DNA from: a virus
Length of the DNA: 38,639 bases
Strand: one strand, 5' to 3'
Virus record (IMG/VR): IMGVR_UViG_3300048927_000789
Span: 1-38,639 of that record
Shown here: piece by piece, positions 30,150 through 38,400 of the stretch
Layout of the letters: each line of letters starts with the position of its first letter
How positions within the stretch are numbered: the first letter of the stretch is position 1
Notes under the pieces: generated by a model
The model's input: only the letters and a program-made list of their open reading frames with translations
Database searches by the model: none
What the model was told of the DNA's origin: nothing
Made by a program: the position numbers and the translations under genes

Positions 30150-33100
30150 ATGGGTACAGAAAAAGTGTTGAAGGGCCGCAAGGGCGGAAGCTCCAGTTCC
30201 CGCACTCCTACCGAACAGCCAGATGATCTGCAATCTGTTGCGAAGGCTAAAATCCTCGTTGCGCTTGGGGAAGGGGAGTTTGCAGGGCAGCTAACCGGCA
30301 AAGATATTTACCTGGACGGAACGGCGCTGGAGAACGCCGACGGCTTACAAAACTTCAGCGGCGTGACGTGGGAGTTTCGCGCGGGAACGCAGGCGCAAAA
30401 TTACATTCAGGGTATTCCCGGTACCGAAAACGAAATCAGCATGGGTACTGAAGTTTCCAGTGTTACCGCATGGACACGCACTTTCACTAACACCAAGCTC
30501 TCGGCAGTACGCCTGCGTCTGAAATGGCCGTCTCTGTTTAAACAGGAAGATGACGGGGATTTGGTCGGCTATTCGATCAACTATGCTATCGACCTGCAGA
30601 CGGACGGTGGAACATGGCAGACGGTACTCAATACCAGCGTGACCGGGAAAACAACCTCTGGTTACGAGCGTAGCCACCGAATTGATTTACCTCAGGCTGG
30701 CAGTACCTGGACTATCAGACTGCGTAAGGTTACAGCCGATGCTAACAGCGCGAAGATTGGCGACACGATGACACTGCAGAGCTTCACTGAGGTGATCGAC
30801 GCCAAGTTGCGCTATCCGAACACCGCGCTGCTGTACATTGAATTCGACTCCAGCCAGTTTAACGGCTCAATCCCGCAGATCTCCTGTGAGCCCCGCGGAC
30901 GTGTTATCCGTGTGCCTGATACTTATGACCCTGAAACCCGAACCTATAGCGGTACATGGACCGGGGCGTTTAAATGGGCATGGACGGATAATCCGGCGTG
31001 GATTTTTTACGATCTGGTGGTTACCGATCGTTTCGGTCTTGGTAACCGGCTTACTGCGGCTAACATCGATAAATGGACGTTGTACCAGGTGGCTCAGTAT
31101 TGCGATCAGCAGGTACCGGACGGCAAAGGCGGAAGCGGTACCGAACCACGGTATACCTGCAACGTCTATATCCAGGACCGTAACGACGCTTACACTGTGT
31201 TGCGCGATTTTGCCGCTATCTTCCGCGGCATGACTTACTGGGGCGGGGATCAGATCGTTGCCCTTGCTGACATGCCGCGTGATGTTGATTACAGCTATAC
31301 GCGCGCGAACGTTATTGACGGTCGCTTCACCTATTCGAGCAGCACCACGAAAACCCGATACACCACAGCGCTGGTATCCTGGTCCGATCCGGATAATGCC
31401 TACGCTGACGCGATGGAGCCCGTATTTGAGCAGGCGCTGGTGGCACGTTACGGCTTTAATCAACTGGAGATGACGGCTATCGGATGCACCCGGCAATCAG
31501 AAGCAAACCGAAAAGGCCGCTGGGGCATCCTCACCAACAATAAAGACCGTGTTGTTTCGTTCGATGTCGGCCTGGATGGAAACATACCACAGCCGGGCTA
31601 CATCATCGCCGTGGCAGACGAACTGATTTCCGGAAAGGTTATGGGCGGCCGCATCAGCGCAGTTAACGGTCGCGTTATCAAACTTGACCGCGTGGCAGAT
31701 GCGGCAGCAGGTGATCGCCTGATTCTCAACCTACCTTCCGGAGCGTCGCAGAGCAGGACCATTCAGGCCGTGAACGGTGAATCAGTCACAGTCACCACGG
31801 CATACAGTGAGACGCCACAGGCCGAAGCTGTTTGGGTGGTGGAATCTGACGAGCTTTACGCTCAGCAGTACCGCGTTGTCAGCGTAAGCGATAACGATAA
31901 TGGCGCCTTCTCGATCACCGCTGCATGGCACGATCCGGATAAATATGCCCGTATCGATACTGGCGCAATTATAGACCAGCGGCCAATAAGTGTAATACCT
32001 CCTGGTAATCAGTCACCGCCAACTAACATCGTGATCAGCTCGTTTTCTGTGGTTCAGCAGAATATCAGCGTCGAAACGATGCGCGTCAGCTGGGACCAGG
32101 CGCAGAACGCTATCGCCTATGAGGGGCAGTGGCGCCGCAATGACGGAAACTGGGTGAACATGCCGCGCAGCTCCACCACGTCATTTGACGTCCCGGGGAT
32201 TTATTCCGGTCGCTACCTGGTGCGCGTGCGCGCAATTAATGCCGCTGAAATTTCCTCAGGATGGGGATATTCAGAAGAGAAGATCCTGACCGGCAAAGTA
32301 GGTAATCCGCCTAAGCCAGTAGGATTCACGGCCACGGGCATTAACTGGGGGATCCGTCTGAACTGGGGTTTTCCGGAAAACACCGGCGATACGCTAAAAA
32401 CGGAAATTCAGTACACAGCCAACAGTGACTTTTCAAATCCACTCTTGCTCTCAGATGTGCCTTATCCATCTGCGGAATACACCCAGCTCGGCCTTAAAGC
32501 AGGGCAGGAATTCTGGTACCGCGCGCAGCTGGTTGACAGAACGGGTAACGAGTCCGGTTATACCGACTGGATCAGGGGGATGTCTAACGATAACGCCGAT
32601 GATTATCTGGGTGATATTGCAGACGATTTCCTTACCTCGGCCGACGGTGACCGCCTGACCAGCGATATTGATACCAATCTTGAAGCTGCAATCCAGAACG
32701 CGCTGGCCAACCATGGAACCTTTGAACATCAATGGGCGCAATACGGAGAGGTACGTGCCGATATCCTGGTTGTGAAAACGACTATTGCAGAGGTGGATAA
32801 GGCAATGGCCGAACTATCAACGCAGGTACAGGCGCGGATAGAGGACGTCACTGCTTCACTGGAAGACAAACTTACAGCCGTCGTCGATGCCTCCGGTGCT
32901 TCTGCAATCTACACCCTCAAAACAGGCGTGAGGATAAACGGTGTGATGTACAACGCCGGGATGTCGATTGCCGTGCTTGCTGAGGCCGGGAAGCCGGTAG
33001 TTACCCGTGTTGGTTTTAACGCTAATCAGTTCGTGCTGATGAGTGGCAGTAGTAATACGCAATATTCACCGTTCGCGGTGGTTAATGGCCAGGTCTTTAT

Positions 33101-33335
33101 CAGTTCAGGTTTTATTCAGGATGGGACTATCACCAATGCCAAAATCGGCAACTTTATCCAGTCCAACAATTACGTCCCAGGGCAGTCCGGGTGGAAACTG
33201 GATAAAGGGGGGACCTGGGAAAACTACGGCAGTGACGGGCAGGGCGCAAGAAAGACTACGAACGTTACTGACAGCATAAGGGATGCGAACGGCGTCCTCC
33301 GCGTACAGATTGGTAAACTTACAGGGGTATTTTAA
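30150..33335 (+). CDS. Central tail fibre / host specificity protein J
   Basis: A 1061-residue tip attachment protein (lambda J has 1132). N-terminal region: GTEKVLKGRKGGSSSSRTPT, then LVALGEGEFAGQLTGKDIYL and YRVVSVSDNDNGAFSITAAW. Two fibronectin-like regions lie about 640-820 (VSWDQAQNAIAYEGQWRRND, RLNWGFPENTGDTLKTEIQY). A helical stem (VVKTTIAEVDKAMAELSTQV) and a variable C-terminal part (about 900-1061) follow, which should decide the receptor. The start has a weak ribosome site after the terminator. The stop overlaps the next ATG. Confidence 0.95.
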   Translation: MGTEKVLKGRKGGSSSSRTPTEQPDDLQSVAKAKILVALGEGEFAGQLTGKDIYLDGTALENADGLQNFSGVTWEFRAGTQAQNYIQGIPGTENEISMGTEVSSVTAWTRTFTNTKLSAVRLRLKWPSLFKQEDDGDLVGYSINYAIDLQTDGGTWQTVLNTSVTGKTTSGYERSHRIDLPQAGSTWTIRLRKVTADANSAKIGDTMTLQSFTEVIDAKLRYPNTALLYIEFDSSQFNGSIPQISCEPRGRVIRVPDTYDPETRTYSGTWTGAFKWAWTDNPAWIFYDLVVTDRFGLGNRLTAANIDKWTLYQVAQYCDQQVPDGKGGSGTEPRYTCNVYIQDRNDAYTVLRDFAAIFRGMTYWGGDQIVALADMPRDVDYSYTRANVIDGRFTYSSSTTKTRYTTALVSWSDPDNAYADAMEPVFEQALVARYGFNQLEMTAIGCTRQSEANRKGRWGILTNNKDRVVSFDVGLDGNIPQPGYIIAVADELISGKVMGGRISAVNGRVIKLDRVADAAAGDRLILNLPSGASQSRTIQAVNGESVTVTTAYSETPQAEAVWVVESDELYAQQYRVVSVSDNDNGAFSITAAWHDPDKYARIDTGAIIDQRPISVIPPGNQSPPTNIVISSFSVVQQNISVETMRVSWDQAQNAIAYEGQWRRNDGNWVNMPRSSTTSFDVPGIYSGRYLVRVRAINAAEISSGWGYSEEKILTGKVGNPPKPVGFTATGINWGIRLNWGFPENTGDTLKTEIQYTANSDFSNPLLLSDVPYPSAEYTQLGLKAGQEFWYRAQLVDRTGNESGYTDWIRGMSNDNADDYLGDIADDFLTSADGDRLTSDIDTNLEAAIQNALANHGTFEHQWAQYGEVRADILVVKTTIAEVDKAMAELSTQVQARIEDVTASLEDKLTAVVDASGASAIYTLKTGVRINGVMYNAGMSIAVLAEAGKPVVTRVGFNANQFVLMSGSSNTQYSPFAVVNGQVFISSGFIQDGTITNAKIGNFIQSNNYVPGQSGWKLDKGGTWENYGSDGQGARKTTNVTDSIRDANGVLRVQIGKLTGVF

Positions 33336-33637
33336 TGACGTGGGGCATTCAGACATGGGATGCCAATGGCAATCCGAACAATTATGGTATTAAGCCAGTT
33401 TCAGTGGTCGGCCGTATTCAACTTTCTGAAGGGCAGAACTCCGGAAGCTGGGCGTTTACCATTCCGGCAGGAATGAAGGTCGGGTTTGTCGTTTCTCTGG
33501 ATAAGGGGGCGGTATCGGTGGGACGCCGTATCGTCGCAAGCGGAAATACGATAACTCTTGGCGCTGCAAGCAGCGTAGGGATTGGAAACTATCCAGCCTC
33601 TGAATGTGAGCTCGTAGTTTTTGTGGAGAAGGCATAA
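33335..33637 (+). CDS. J-associated distal tail protein, 100 aa
   Basis: A beta-rich protein (MTWGIQTWDANGNPNNYGIK, then PVSVVGRIQLSEGQNSGSWA and ASECELVVFVEKA). The WGIQTWDANGN opening is shared with the next gene (WGFAIWDATGK at about 107-117). It overlaps J by TAATG and the next gene by one base, so all three are co-translated. It is likely a fibre-base or tip accessory; family name uncertain. Confidence 0.75.
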   Translation: MTWGIQTWDANGNPNNYGIKPVSVVGRIQLSEGQNSGSWAFTIPAGMKVGFVVSLDKGAVSVGRRIVASGNTITLGAASSVGIGNYPASECELVVFVEKA

Positions 33638-34314
33638 TGGCAGATTATGGCGCACTGATAGCTCTGGATAATGGGAATCCCTTTATTACGCCACAGTCCA
33701 CACCATTTTGTCTCTACAGGAAGGTAGTGGTTAACTCAGTAGCAAGCGGGGCATATCACGGTGCATCTGCAGAAGTAGCTCTGGACGTGTCTTATCCAGC
33801 AATGGTTTTTTGCAAAACGAGTGATACAGCTCAGCCGACAATAGTCAATGCGGCCAGATCAGGAGGAAATATTCTTGTTGGATCGAGCAATCCTTATGGA
33901 CAGGCACATACATTAACGGCTTACATCTTTGCTATTTATCCTCAGACATTGCCAAAATGGGGATTTGCTATCTGGGATGCCACCGGGAAGTTGGTTCTGA
34001 CAAACGAAAGTCGGATATTGAGTGACCTTGTGACTGTTGGGTCGCCTGGAGCTACGACAGGTGGAATTAATATTGACGTCACTCTGCCTGGTAGTTATGC
34101 GGTGGCACCCGCTATTCTTGGCTCCCAGATAATCCAGAACAATAACACTAAACCACCCACTATTGTGAATATCACCGCTTACTCAGGATGTCGGTTTAAT
34201 GGTTCATCAACCAGAATTAATGCCGCGCCTTCGACCACGGCTACCGGTTCTGCTGCTGGTGGGACAACGACTGGGATAGCTTTGACGGCTATCAACACTG
34301 CCGCCTATGATTGA
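33637..34314 (+). CDS. J-associated tail protein, 225 aa
   Basis: An acidic, beta-rich, Gly/Ser/Thr-rich protein. N-terminal half MADYGALIALDNGNPFITPQ; then a second half starting near 107 with WGFAIWDATGKLVLTNESRI. The C-terminal end (APSTTATGSAAGGTTTGIAL) is low complexity. It shares a module with the preceding 100-residue gene. Probably a tail-tip or fibre-associated protein; not clearly recognised. GC is slightly lower than in J. Confidence 0.7.
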   Translation: MADYGALIALDNGNPFITPQSTPFCLYRKVVVNSVASGAYHGASAEVALDVSYPAMVFCKTSDTAQPTIVNAARSGGNILVGSSNPYGQAHTLTAYIFAIYPQTLPKWGFAIWDATGKLVLTNESRILSDLVTVGSPGATTGGINIDVTLPGSYAVAPAILGSQIIQNNNTKPPTIVNITAYSGCRFNGSSTRINAAPSTTATGSAAGGTTTGIALTAINTAAYD

Positions 34315-34341
34315 TCGTTTTAAGCGATCAAATCCACATAA

Positions 34342-34369
34342 TTGATCTGTTATATCTATTTTATATTTT
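34342..34369 (+). promoter_or_regulatory. Predicted promoter of cor
   Basis: TTGATC (34342-34347), 16 bases, TATTTT (34364-34369), in an A+T-rich gap. An inverted repeat TTGATCG-TTTTAAG-CGATCAA lies just upstream (34311-34331). An own promoter would let Cor be made in the lysogen. Confidence 0.5.
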
Positions 34370-34417
34370 AATACCGCTGCGTTAGTTTTACTTATTAAAA
34401 ACTAGCCAAGGTGTGAA

Positions 34418-34657
34418 ATGACAAAAATAATATTCGCGATGGTATTCTGCCTGTTTCTTTCTGCTTGCTCCGGTTCAGTTCTGCAAAAGCAGGAACCATT
34501 ATGCGAGGCAGAAGCGCTTATTGGTGGCCAGGTTCAGTCGGTACAGATTTATGGTGTGCGTAAAGTAGCCAGTCAGACAGAATATAGAGCAGGCTACCCC
34601 TTCAACTGGCGATGGGTGAGCAAAAATAACTTCACCAGATCGACCTGTTCAAAATGA
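34418..34657 (+). CDS. cor: Phage exclusion lipoprotein Cor
   Basis: A 79-residue lipoprotein. Signal MTKIIFAMVFCLFLSA, lipobox LSA-Cys17, then EPLCEAEALIGGQVQSVQIY and YRAGYPFNWRWVSKNNFTRS. These match Cor of N15, phi80 and related phages, which sits in the outer membrane and blocks FhuA so that superinfecting phages cannot enter. It is placed after the tip genes with its own promoter and terminator, as in N15-type prophages. Confidence 0.88.
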   Translation: MTKIIFAMVFCLFLSACSGSVLQKQEPLCEAEALIGGQVQSVQIYGVRKVASQTEYRAGYPFNWRWVSKNNFTRSTCSK

Positions 34658-34668
34658 AAAAAATAAGA

Positions 34669-34689
34669 ACCCGCTTCGGCGGGTTTTTT
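34669..34689 (+). terminator. Intrinsic terminator after cor
   Basis: ACCCGC-TTCG-GCGGGT followed by T6. It closes the cor transcript before the tail fibre gene. Confidence 0.88.
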
Positions 34690-34713
34690 ATTATCTGAAC
34701 TCAGGAGTTTTTT

Positions 34714-35946
34714 ATGTCGGCAGGTACAATTAGCCTCACAAACGGGTCCGCTATTGTTGGCGGTTCCGGAACTGTTTTCACAACTGAGCTCTCTGCGGGG
34801 GACTTCATTGTCTCAACTGTGGGGGGAGTGCCTTATACGCTGCCGGTGAAATCAGTCGAGAGTAATACCCAGTTGACGCTGGTCAGTAACTTTACCGGGC
34901 CGACACAATCCGGAGCGGCCTGGTCAGCTGTTCCCCGCGTGGCGCTGAATATGGTCACGGCCGCGCTGGTGGCGCAAAGTGCTGAAGCGCTGCGTGGACT
35001 GAATTACGACAAACAGAACTGGCAAAGTATTTTTTCTGGAACCGGAAATGTAACGGTAACCCTGCCAGATGGAACAACATGGACGGGCCCAGCCTGGAAT
35101 AGCATTACAACATCACTTTCAGGCAAGGCGGCAAAAGGTGCAAACCGCGACATCACATCTCTCAGCGGACTTACGACAGCGCTATCTGTAGAGCAGGGCG
35201 GTACCGGTTCGACAACGGTATCAGGCGCTCGCACAAACCTCGGTTTAGGAAACAGCTCCACCAGGGACGTTGGAACAGCAGCGGGAACCGTCGCCGCCGG
35301 GGATGATTCTCGGCTCGGCACGGTGAACGGAAAGAGCGGGGGAACGCTGACAACACCATCACTTTTTACATCGGCATATTCGGCTAACGCGGGTAATAAA
35401 GTAGGAATGCAGTCATTTGACACTGGCACTGTTGGAGGTGTTATTGGAAGGGCTTCATTCCAGTATTTTAACGATGCCGGGTATATCGGTGCGAGGCGTG
35501 GTGGTAGCACGGCCATCCAGGACGTGGCTATTGGAATAGATAAAGCTAACGGTACATGGGTCACATGGCTTTTTTCTGATGGTGGTAACGCCACAGCCAG
35601 CAATGGTTCATGGATAAATAATTCCGATAAGCATATCAAAACGAATATTAAGCGAGTTGAAAACCCTCTCGATAAGATGCGTATGGTACGTGGGTGCACA
35701 TGGGATCGACTGGACAATGCTCCACCGGGACAGGGTTTTATCGCACAGGAGCTGATGGAGGTAATGCCGACTGCGGTTTTTGAAGGCGGGGCTACTGAGC
35801 TTATGGATGGCACAATAGTGGAGAAGACATTAGCAGTCGATGTTGCTGGTGCGGCCGCAGCGCTTCACCACGAAGCCATCCTGGCACTAATGAATCAAGT
35901 TGAAGAATTAACGAAAAAGGTCGAGACGATGCGACAAGGAAACTGA
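34714..35946 (+). CDS. Side tail fibre with S74 self-cleaving chaperone
   Basis: A 410-residue fibre. Residues 1-100 (MSAGTISLTNGSAIVGGSGT, VALNMVTAALVAQSAEALRG) form the tail-attachment domain. The middle contains VEQGGTGSTTVSGARTNLGL repeat-like motifs typical of fibre shafts. The C-terminal ~110 residues are a peptidase S74 intramolecular chaperone: NNSDKHIKTNIKRVENPLDK with the cleavage Ser at 304, QGFIAQELMEVMPTAVFE, and a final coiled coil (ALMNQVEELTKKVETM). It trimerises and cleaves itself. ATG follows CAGGAG. Confidence 0.92.
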   Translation: MSAGTISLTNGSAIVGGSGTVFTTELSAGDFIVSTVGGVPYTLPVKSVESNTQLTLVSNFTGPTQSGAAWSAVPRVALNMVTAALVAQSAEALRGLNYDKQNWQSIFSGTGNVTVTLPDGTTWTGPAWNSITTSLSGKAAKGANRDITSLSGLTTALSVEQGGTGSTTVSGARTNLGLGNSSTRDVGTAAGTVAAGDDSRLGTVNGKSGGTLTTPSLFTSAYSANAGNKVGMQSFDTGTVGGVIGRASFQYFNDAGYIGARRGGSTAIQDVAIGIDKANGTWVTWLFSDGGNATASNGSWINNSDKHIKTNIKRVENPLDKMRMVRGCTWDRLDNAPPGQGFIAQELMEVMPTAVFEGGATELMDGTIVEKTLAVDVAGAAAALHHEAILALMNQVEELTKKVETMRQGN

Positions 35947-36130
35947 AAAGTTTGCAACTCGTCGTTTGCAAAAACGTACTCAGGTCGATTTAATTCTGCT
36001 CACACAGAGCCATTATCGAAAAATTTACAAAAGAGATAATTCGAAACGAGTGAGAAACTTAGAAACGAAACGGCGAAGCTTTAAACAGTGACGATAGGGC
36101 CTGTAGCTTGCGGACACTTATAAATAAAAC

Positions 36131-36150
36131 TACTGTATATAAAAACAGTA
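36131..36150 (+). promoter_or_regulatory. LexA (SOS) box of umuDC
   Basis: TACTGTATATAAAAACAGTA is a consensus LexA operator and, as I recall, the same as that of E. coli umuDC. It ends 15 bases before the umuD ATG. Confidence 0.95.
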
Positions 36151-36165
36151 TTCGAGGTGTGTGCA

Positions 36166-36585
36166 ATGGAATTCATCAGGCCAACAGAACTGCGAGAAAT
36201 TATCGCTCTTCCGCTTTTCAGTGACTTAGTACAGTGTGGTTTCCCAAGCCCCGCAGCTGATTATGTTGAACAGCGTATCGATCTCAATGAGTTACTTGTC
36301 GCTCATCCGAGCTCTACATATTTCGTCAAAGCCGCGGGTGATTCAATGATCGAAGCCGGGATAAGCGACGGTGATCTGCTGGTGGTGGACAGCTCCAGGA
36401 CTGCTGAGCATGGTGACATTGTCATTGCCGCAGTAGAAGGGGAGTTCACTGTTAAACGTCTGCAGCTTCGTCCAACCGTCCAACTCATACCGATGAACAG
36501 CGCATACTCGCCGATTATTGTCGGGAGTGAGGACACGCTCGACGTATTCGGCGTCGTGACTTTCATTGTTAAATCGGCGAGCTGA
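36166..36585 (+). CDS. umuD: UmuD (polymerase V accessory, autocleaving)
   Basis: A 139-residue protein, the E. coli length, starting at ATG 36166. Cleavage site Cys24-Gly25 (LVQCGFPSP), Ser60 in AGDSMIEAG and Lys97 in EFTVKRL are all present, so RecA-stimulated self-cleavage to UmuD' is expected. With UmuC it makes translesion polymerase V. It lies 2 bases before umuC and behind a LexA box. Whether it belongs to the phage or was acquired as a moron, it lies inside the prophage limits. Confidence 0.96.
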   Translation: MEFIRPTELREIIALPLFSDLVQCGFPSPAADYVEQRIDLNELLVAHPSSTYFVKAAGDSMIEAGISDGDLLVVDSSRTAEHGDIVIAAVEGEFTVKRLQLRPTVQLIPMNSAYSPIIVGSEDTLDVFGVVTFIVKSAS

Positions 36586-36587
36586 GT

Positions 36588-37856
36588 ATGTTTGCGCTCT
36601 GTGATGTGAATTCGTTCTACGCATCATGCGAGACGGTGTTTCGGCCCGATTTGAGAGGGCGGCCAGTAGTTGTTCTCTCGAATAATGACGGCTGCGTAAT
36701 CGCGCGCAGCGCCGAGGCCAAGGCCGCTGGAATTACCATGGGAGAGCCTTTCTTCAAACAAAGAGAGCTTTTCCGGCGCGCTGGCGTTATTTGCTTCAGC
36801 AGCAATTACGAGCTTTACGCTGATATGTCGAACCGGGTAATGACGACGCTGGAGGAAATGAGCCCCCGCGTCGAAATTTACAGTATCGATGAAGCTTTTT
36901 GTGACCTGAGCGGTGTTAGGAACTGCCGGGACCTGACGGAGTTCGGGAAAGAGATCCGCGCTACAGTTCTGAAGCGTACGCACCTGACGGTCGGTGTTGG
37001 CATTGCCCAGACAAAGACACTGGCGAAGCTCGCAAACCATGCCGCCAAAAAATGGCAGCGGCAGACAGGGGGAGTGGTTGATTTGTCTAATATCGACCGG
37101 CAGCATCGCTTGTTGGCGATCGTGCCTGTAGAGGATGTATGGGGCGTCGGCAGGCGCATCAGTAAGAAGCTGAACGCCATGGGCATCAAAACAGCTCTGG
37201 ACCTTTCTGAACAAAGCACGTGGATTATCCGCAAACACTTCAATGTCGTGCTGGAGCGAACCGTCCGGGAACTGCGCGGCGAGCCCTGTCTCGAGCTGGA
37301 GGAATTTGCGCCGGCAAAGCAGGAGATCGTCTGTAGCAGGTCATTCGGTGAACGCGTCACTGATTACGAACAAATGAGGCAGGCCATTTGCAGTTATGCG
37401 GCCCGAGGCGCAGAAAAGTTGCGGGGAGAGCATCAGTACTGCCGCTTTATTTCTGCGTTCGTGAAAACCTCTCCCTTTGCGCTTAACGAGCCGTATTACG
37501 TGAACAGTGCGTTCATGAAGCTTCTCACCCCTACTCAGGATTCACGCGACATTATCAACGCCGCGGTAAAGTGCCTGGACAAAATCTGGCAGGATGGTCA
37601 CCGGTACCAGAAAGCCGGCATTATGCTCGGGGACTTCTTCAGCCAAGGCGTGGCCCAGCTCAACCTGTTCGATGAGAACGCGCCGCGTGCTGGTAGCGAG
37701 AGGTTGATGGAAGTTCTGGATTATCTGAACGGGAAAGATGGAAAGGGAACGCTTTATTTTGCCGGGCAGGGCATACAGCAGCAGTGGCAAATGAAGCGAG
37801 AAATGTTGTCGCCTCGATATACGACGAGATATTCAGACCTGCTTAGGGTCCGATAA
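36588..37856 (+). CDS. umuC: UmuC, DNA polymerase V catalytic subunit
   Basis: A Y-family polymerase of 422 residues, the E. coli length. Motifs: [20 protein letters not shown] (metal Asp6), [13 protein letters not shown] (catalytic Asp-Glu near 100), [20 protein letters not shown], and the C-terminal [10 protein letters not shown], a beta-clamp-binding QLNLF. It starts 2 bases after umuD. SOS-inducible mutagenesis of host and phage is the expected effect. Confidence 0.97.
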   Translation: MFALCDVNSFYASCETVFRPDLRGRPVVVLSNNDGCVIARSAEAKAAGITMGEPFFKQRELFRRAGVICFSSNYELYADMSNRVMTTLEEMSPRVEIYSIDEAFCDLSGVRNCRDLTEFGKEIRATVLKRTHLTVGVGIAQTKTLAKLANHAAKKWQRQTGGVVDLSNIDRQHRLLAIVPVEDVWGVGRRISKKLNAMGIKTALDLSEQSTWIIRKHFNVVLERTVRELRGEPCLELEEFAPAKQEIVCSRSFGERVTDYEQMRQAICSYAARGAEKLRGEHQYCRFISAFVKTSPFALNEPYYVNSAFMKLLTPTQDSRDIINAAVKCLDKIWQDGHRYQKAGIMLGDFFSQGVAQLNLFDENAPRAGSERLMEVLDYLNGKDGKGTLYFAGQGIQQQWQMKREMLSPRYTTRYSDLLRVR

Positions 37857-38008
37857 ATTTTCCTGATGTCTTGGGCCGCGTCAGGAGGAAAATTATTGCC
37901 GAACGTCTAGCCCTTCTGCCTCCTGTCAACAAGCTTAGCTTTCTGAGATACGCCAGGCGCTAGGAAATCAATATTAACATCAAACGATTAATGCAACAAA
38001 AATACGAT
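37857..38008 (+). other. Gap between umuC and flxA with inverted repeat
   Basis: Starting at the umuC stop, ATTTTCCTGA...TCAGGAGGAAAAT (about 37857-37894) forms an imperfect hairpin that may end umuC mRNA, although no clean T run follows. Downstream the gap is A+T-rich up to the sigma-28 promoter. No gene seen. Confidence 0.4.
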
Positions 38009-38035
38009 TAAAGATATTTTATTGCGTGCCGATAG
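38009..38035 (+). promoter_or_regulatory. Sigma-28 (FliA) promoter of flxA
   Basis: TAAAGATA (38009-38016), 11 bases, GCCGATAG (38028-38035). This is the flagellar class-3 consensus TAAAGTTT-N11-GCCGATAA with only 3 differences. It lies 23 bases before the flxA ATG. Confidence 0.88.
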
Positions 38036-38058
38036 TGCTTTTTTAAAAGGAGAAATCT

Positions 38059-38391
38059 ATGTCTGTCACAATTCAGGGGAACGCCTCAACTGCCATTTTA
38101 AACAACTCCGCCCCGGAAGGAACATCAAAAATAGCCAAAATCATGAGACAAATTCAAGTGCTGACTGAAAAGCTTGGGAAAATCTCATCGGAAGAGGGGA
38201 TGACGCCAGAGCAGAAAAAAGAAATGGCTGCACTAGTACAGAAGCAAATTGAAAGCCTCAGAGTTCAACTTGAACAGTTGTTACGGCAGCAGGCAGAGAA
38301 ACAGAATAAGGATGCGAAAGTTCAGCCTGATAACAAAGTAGAGAGAAAGGACGATACAAATACTGCCGGCACCATTGATATTTACGTCTGA
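38059..38391 (+). CDS. flxA: FlxA-like protein under flagellar control
   Basis: A 110-residue protein (MSVTIQGNASTAILNNSAPE, then coiled-coil KIAKIMRQIQVLTEKLGKIS and QKQIESLRVQLEQLLRQQAE) matching E. coli FlxA, which lies in the Qin prophage and is made with the flagellar regulon. AAAAGGAGA precedes ATG. Its stop (38389-38391) lies inside the attR junction and overlaps, tail to tail, the truncated host yedK. Function in motility is unknown. It is a prophage gene wired to a host sigma factor. Confidence 0.85.
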   Translation: MSVTIQGNASTAILNNSAPEGTSKIAKIMRQIQVLTEKLGKISSEEGMTPEQKKEMAALVQKQIESLRVQLEQLLRQQAEKQNKDAKVQPDNKVERKDDTNTAGTIDIYV

Positions 38392-38400
38392 GTGGTTGCC
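38382..38400. other. attR: attR junction (approximate) in yedK
   Basis: On the minus strand the yedK reading frame is host-like through LINARIETA and then runs into TTQT-stop, where the full-length protein continues as AATSRMF. The switch thus lies near 38385-38395. The exact core cannot be fixed because attL is outside the window. Confidence 0.65.

Noticed and set aside
35004-35813. Long minus-strand open frame (269 codons) across the tail fibre gene
   Set aside because: It is antisense to a clear S74 fibre gene, rich in Pro, Ser and Val as expected from a mirrored frame, with no ribosome site or family features.
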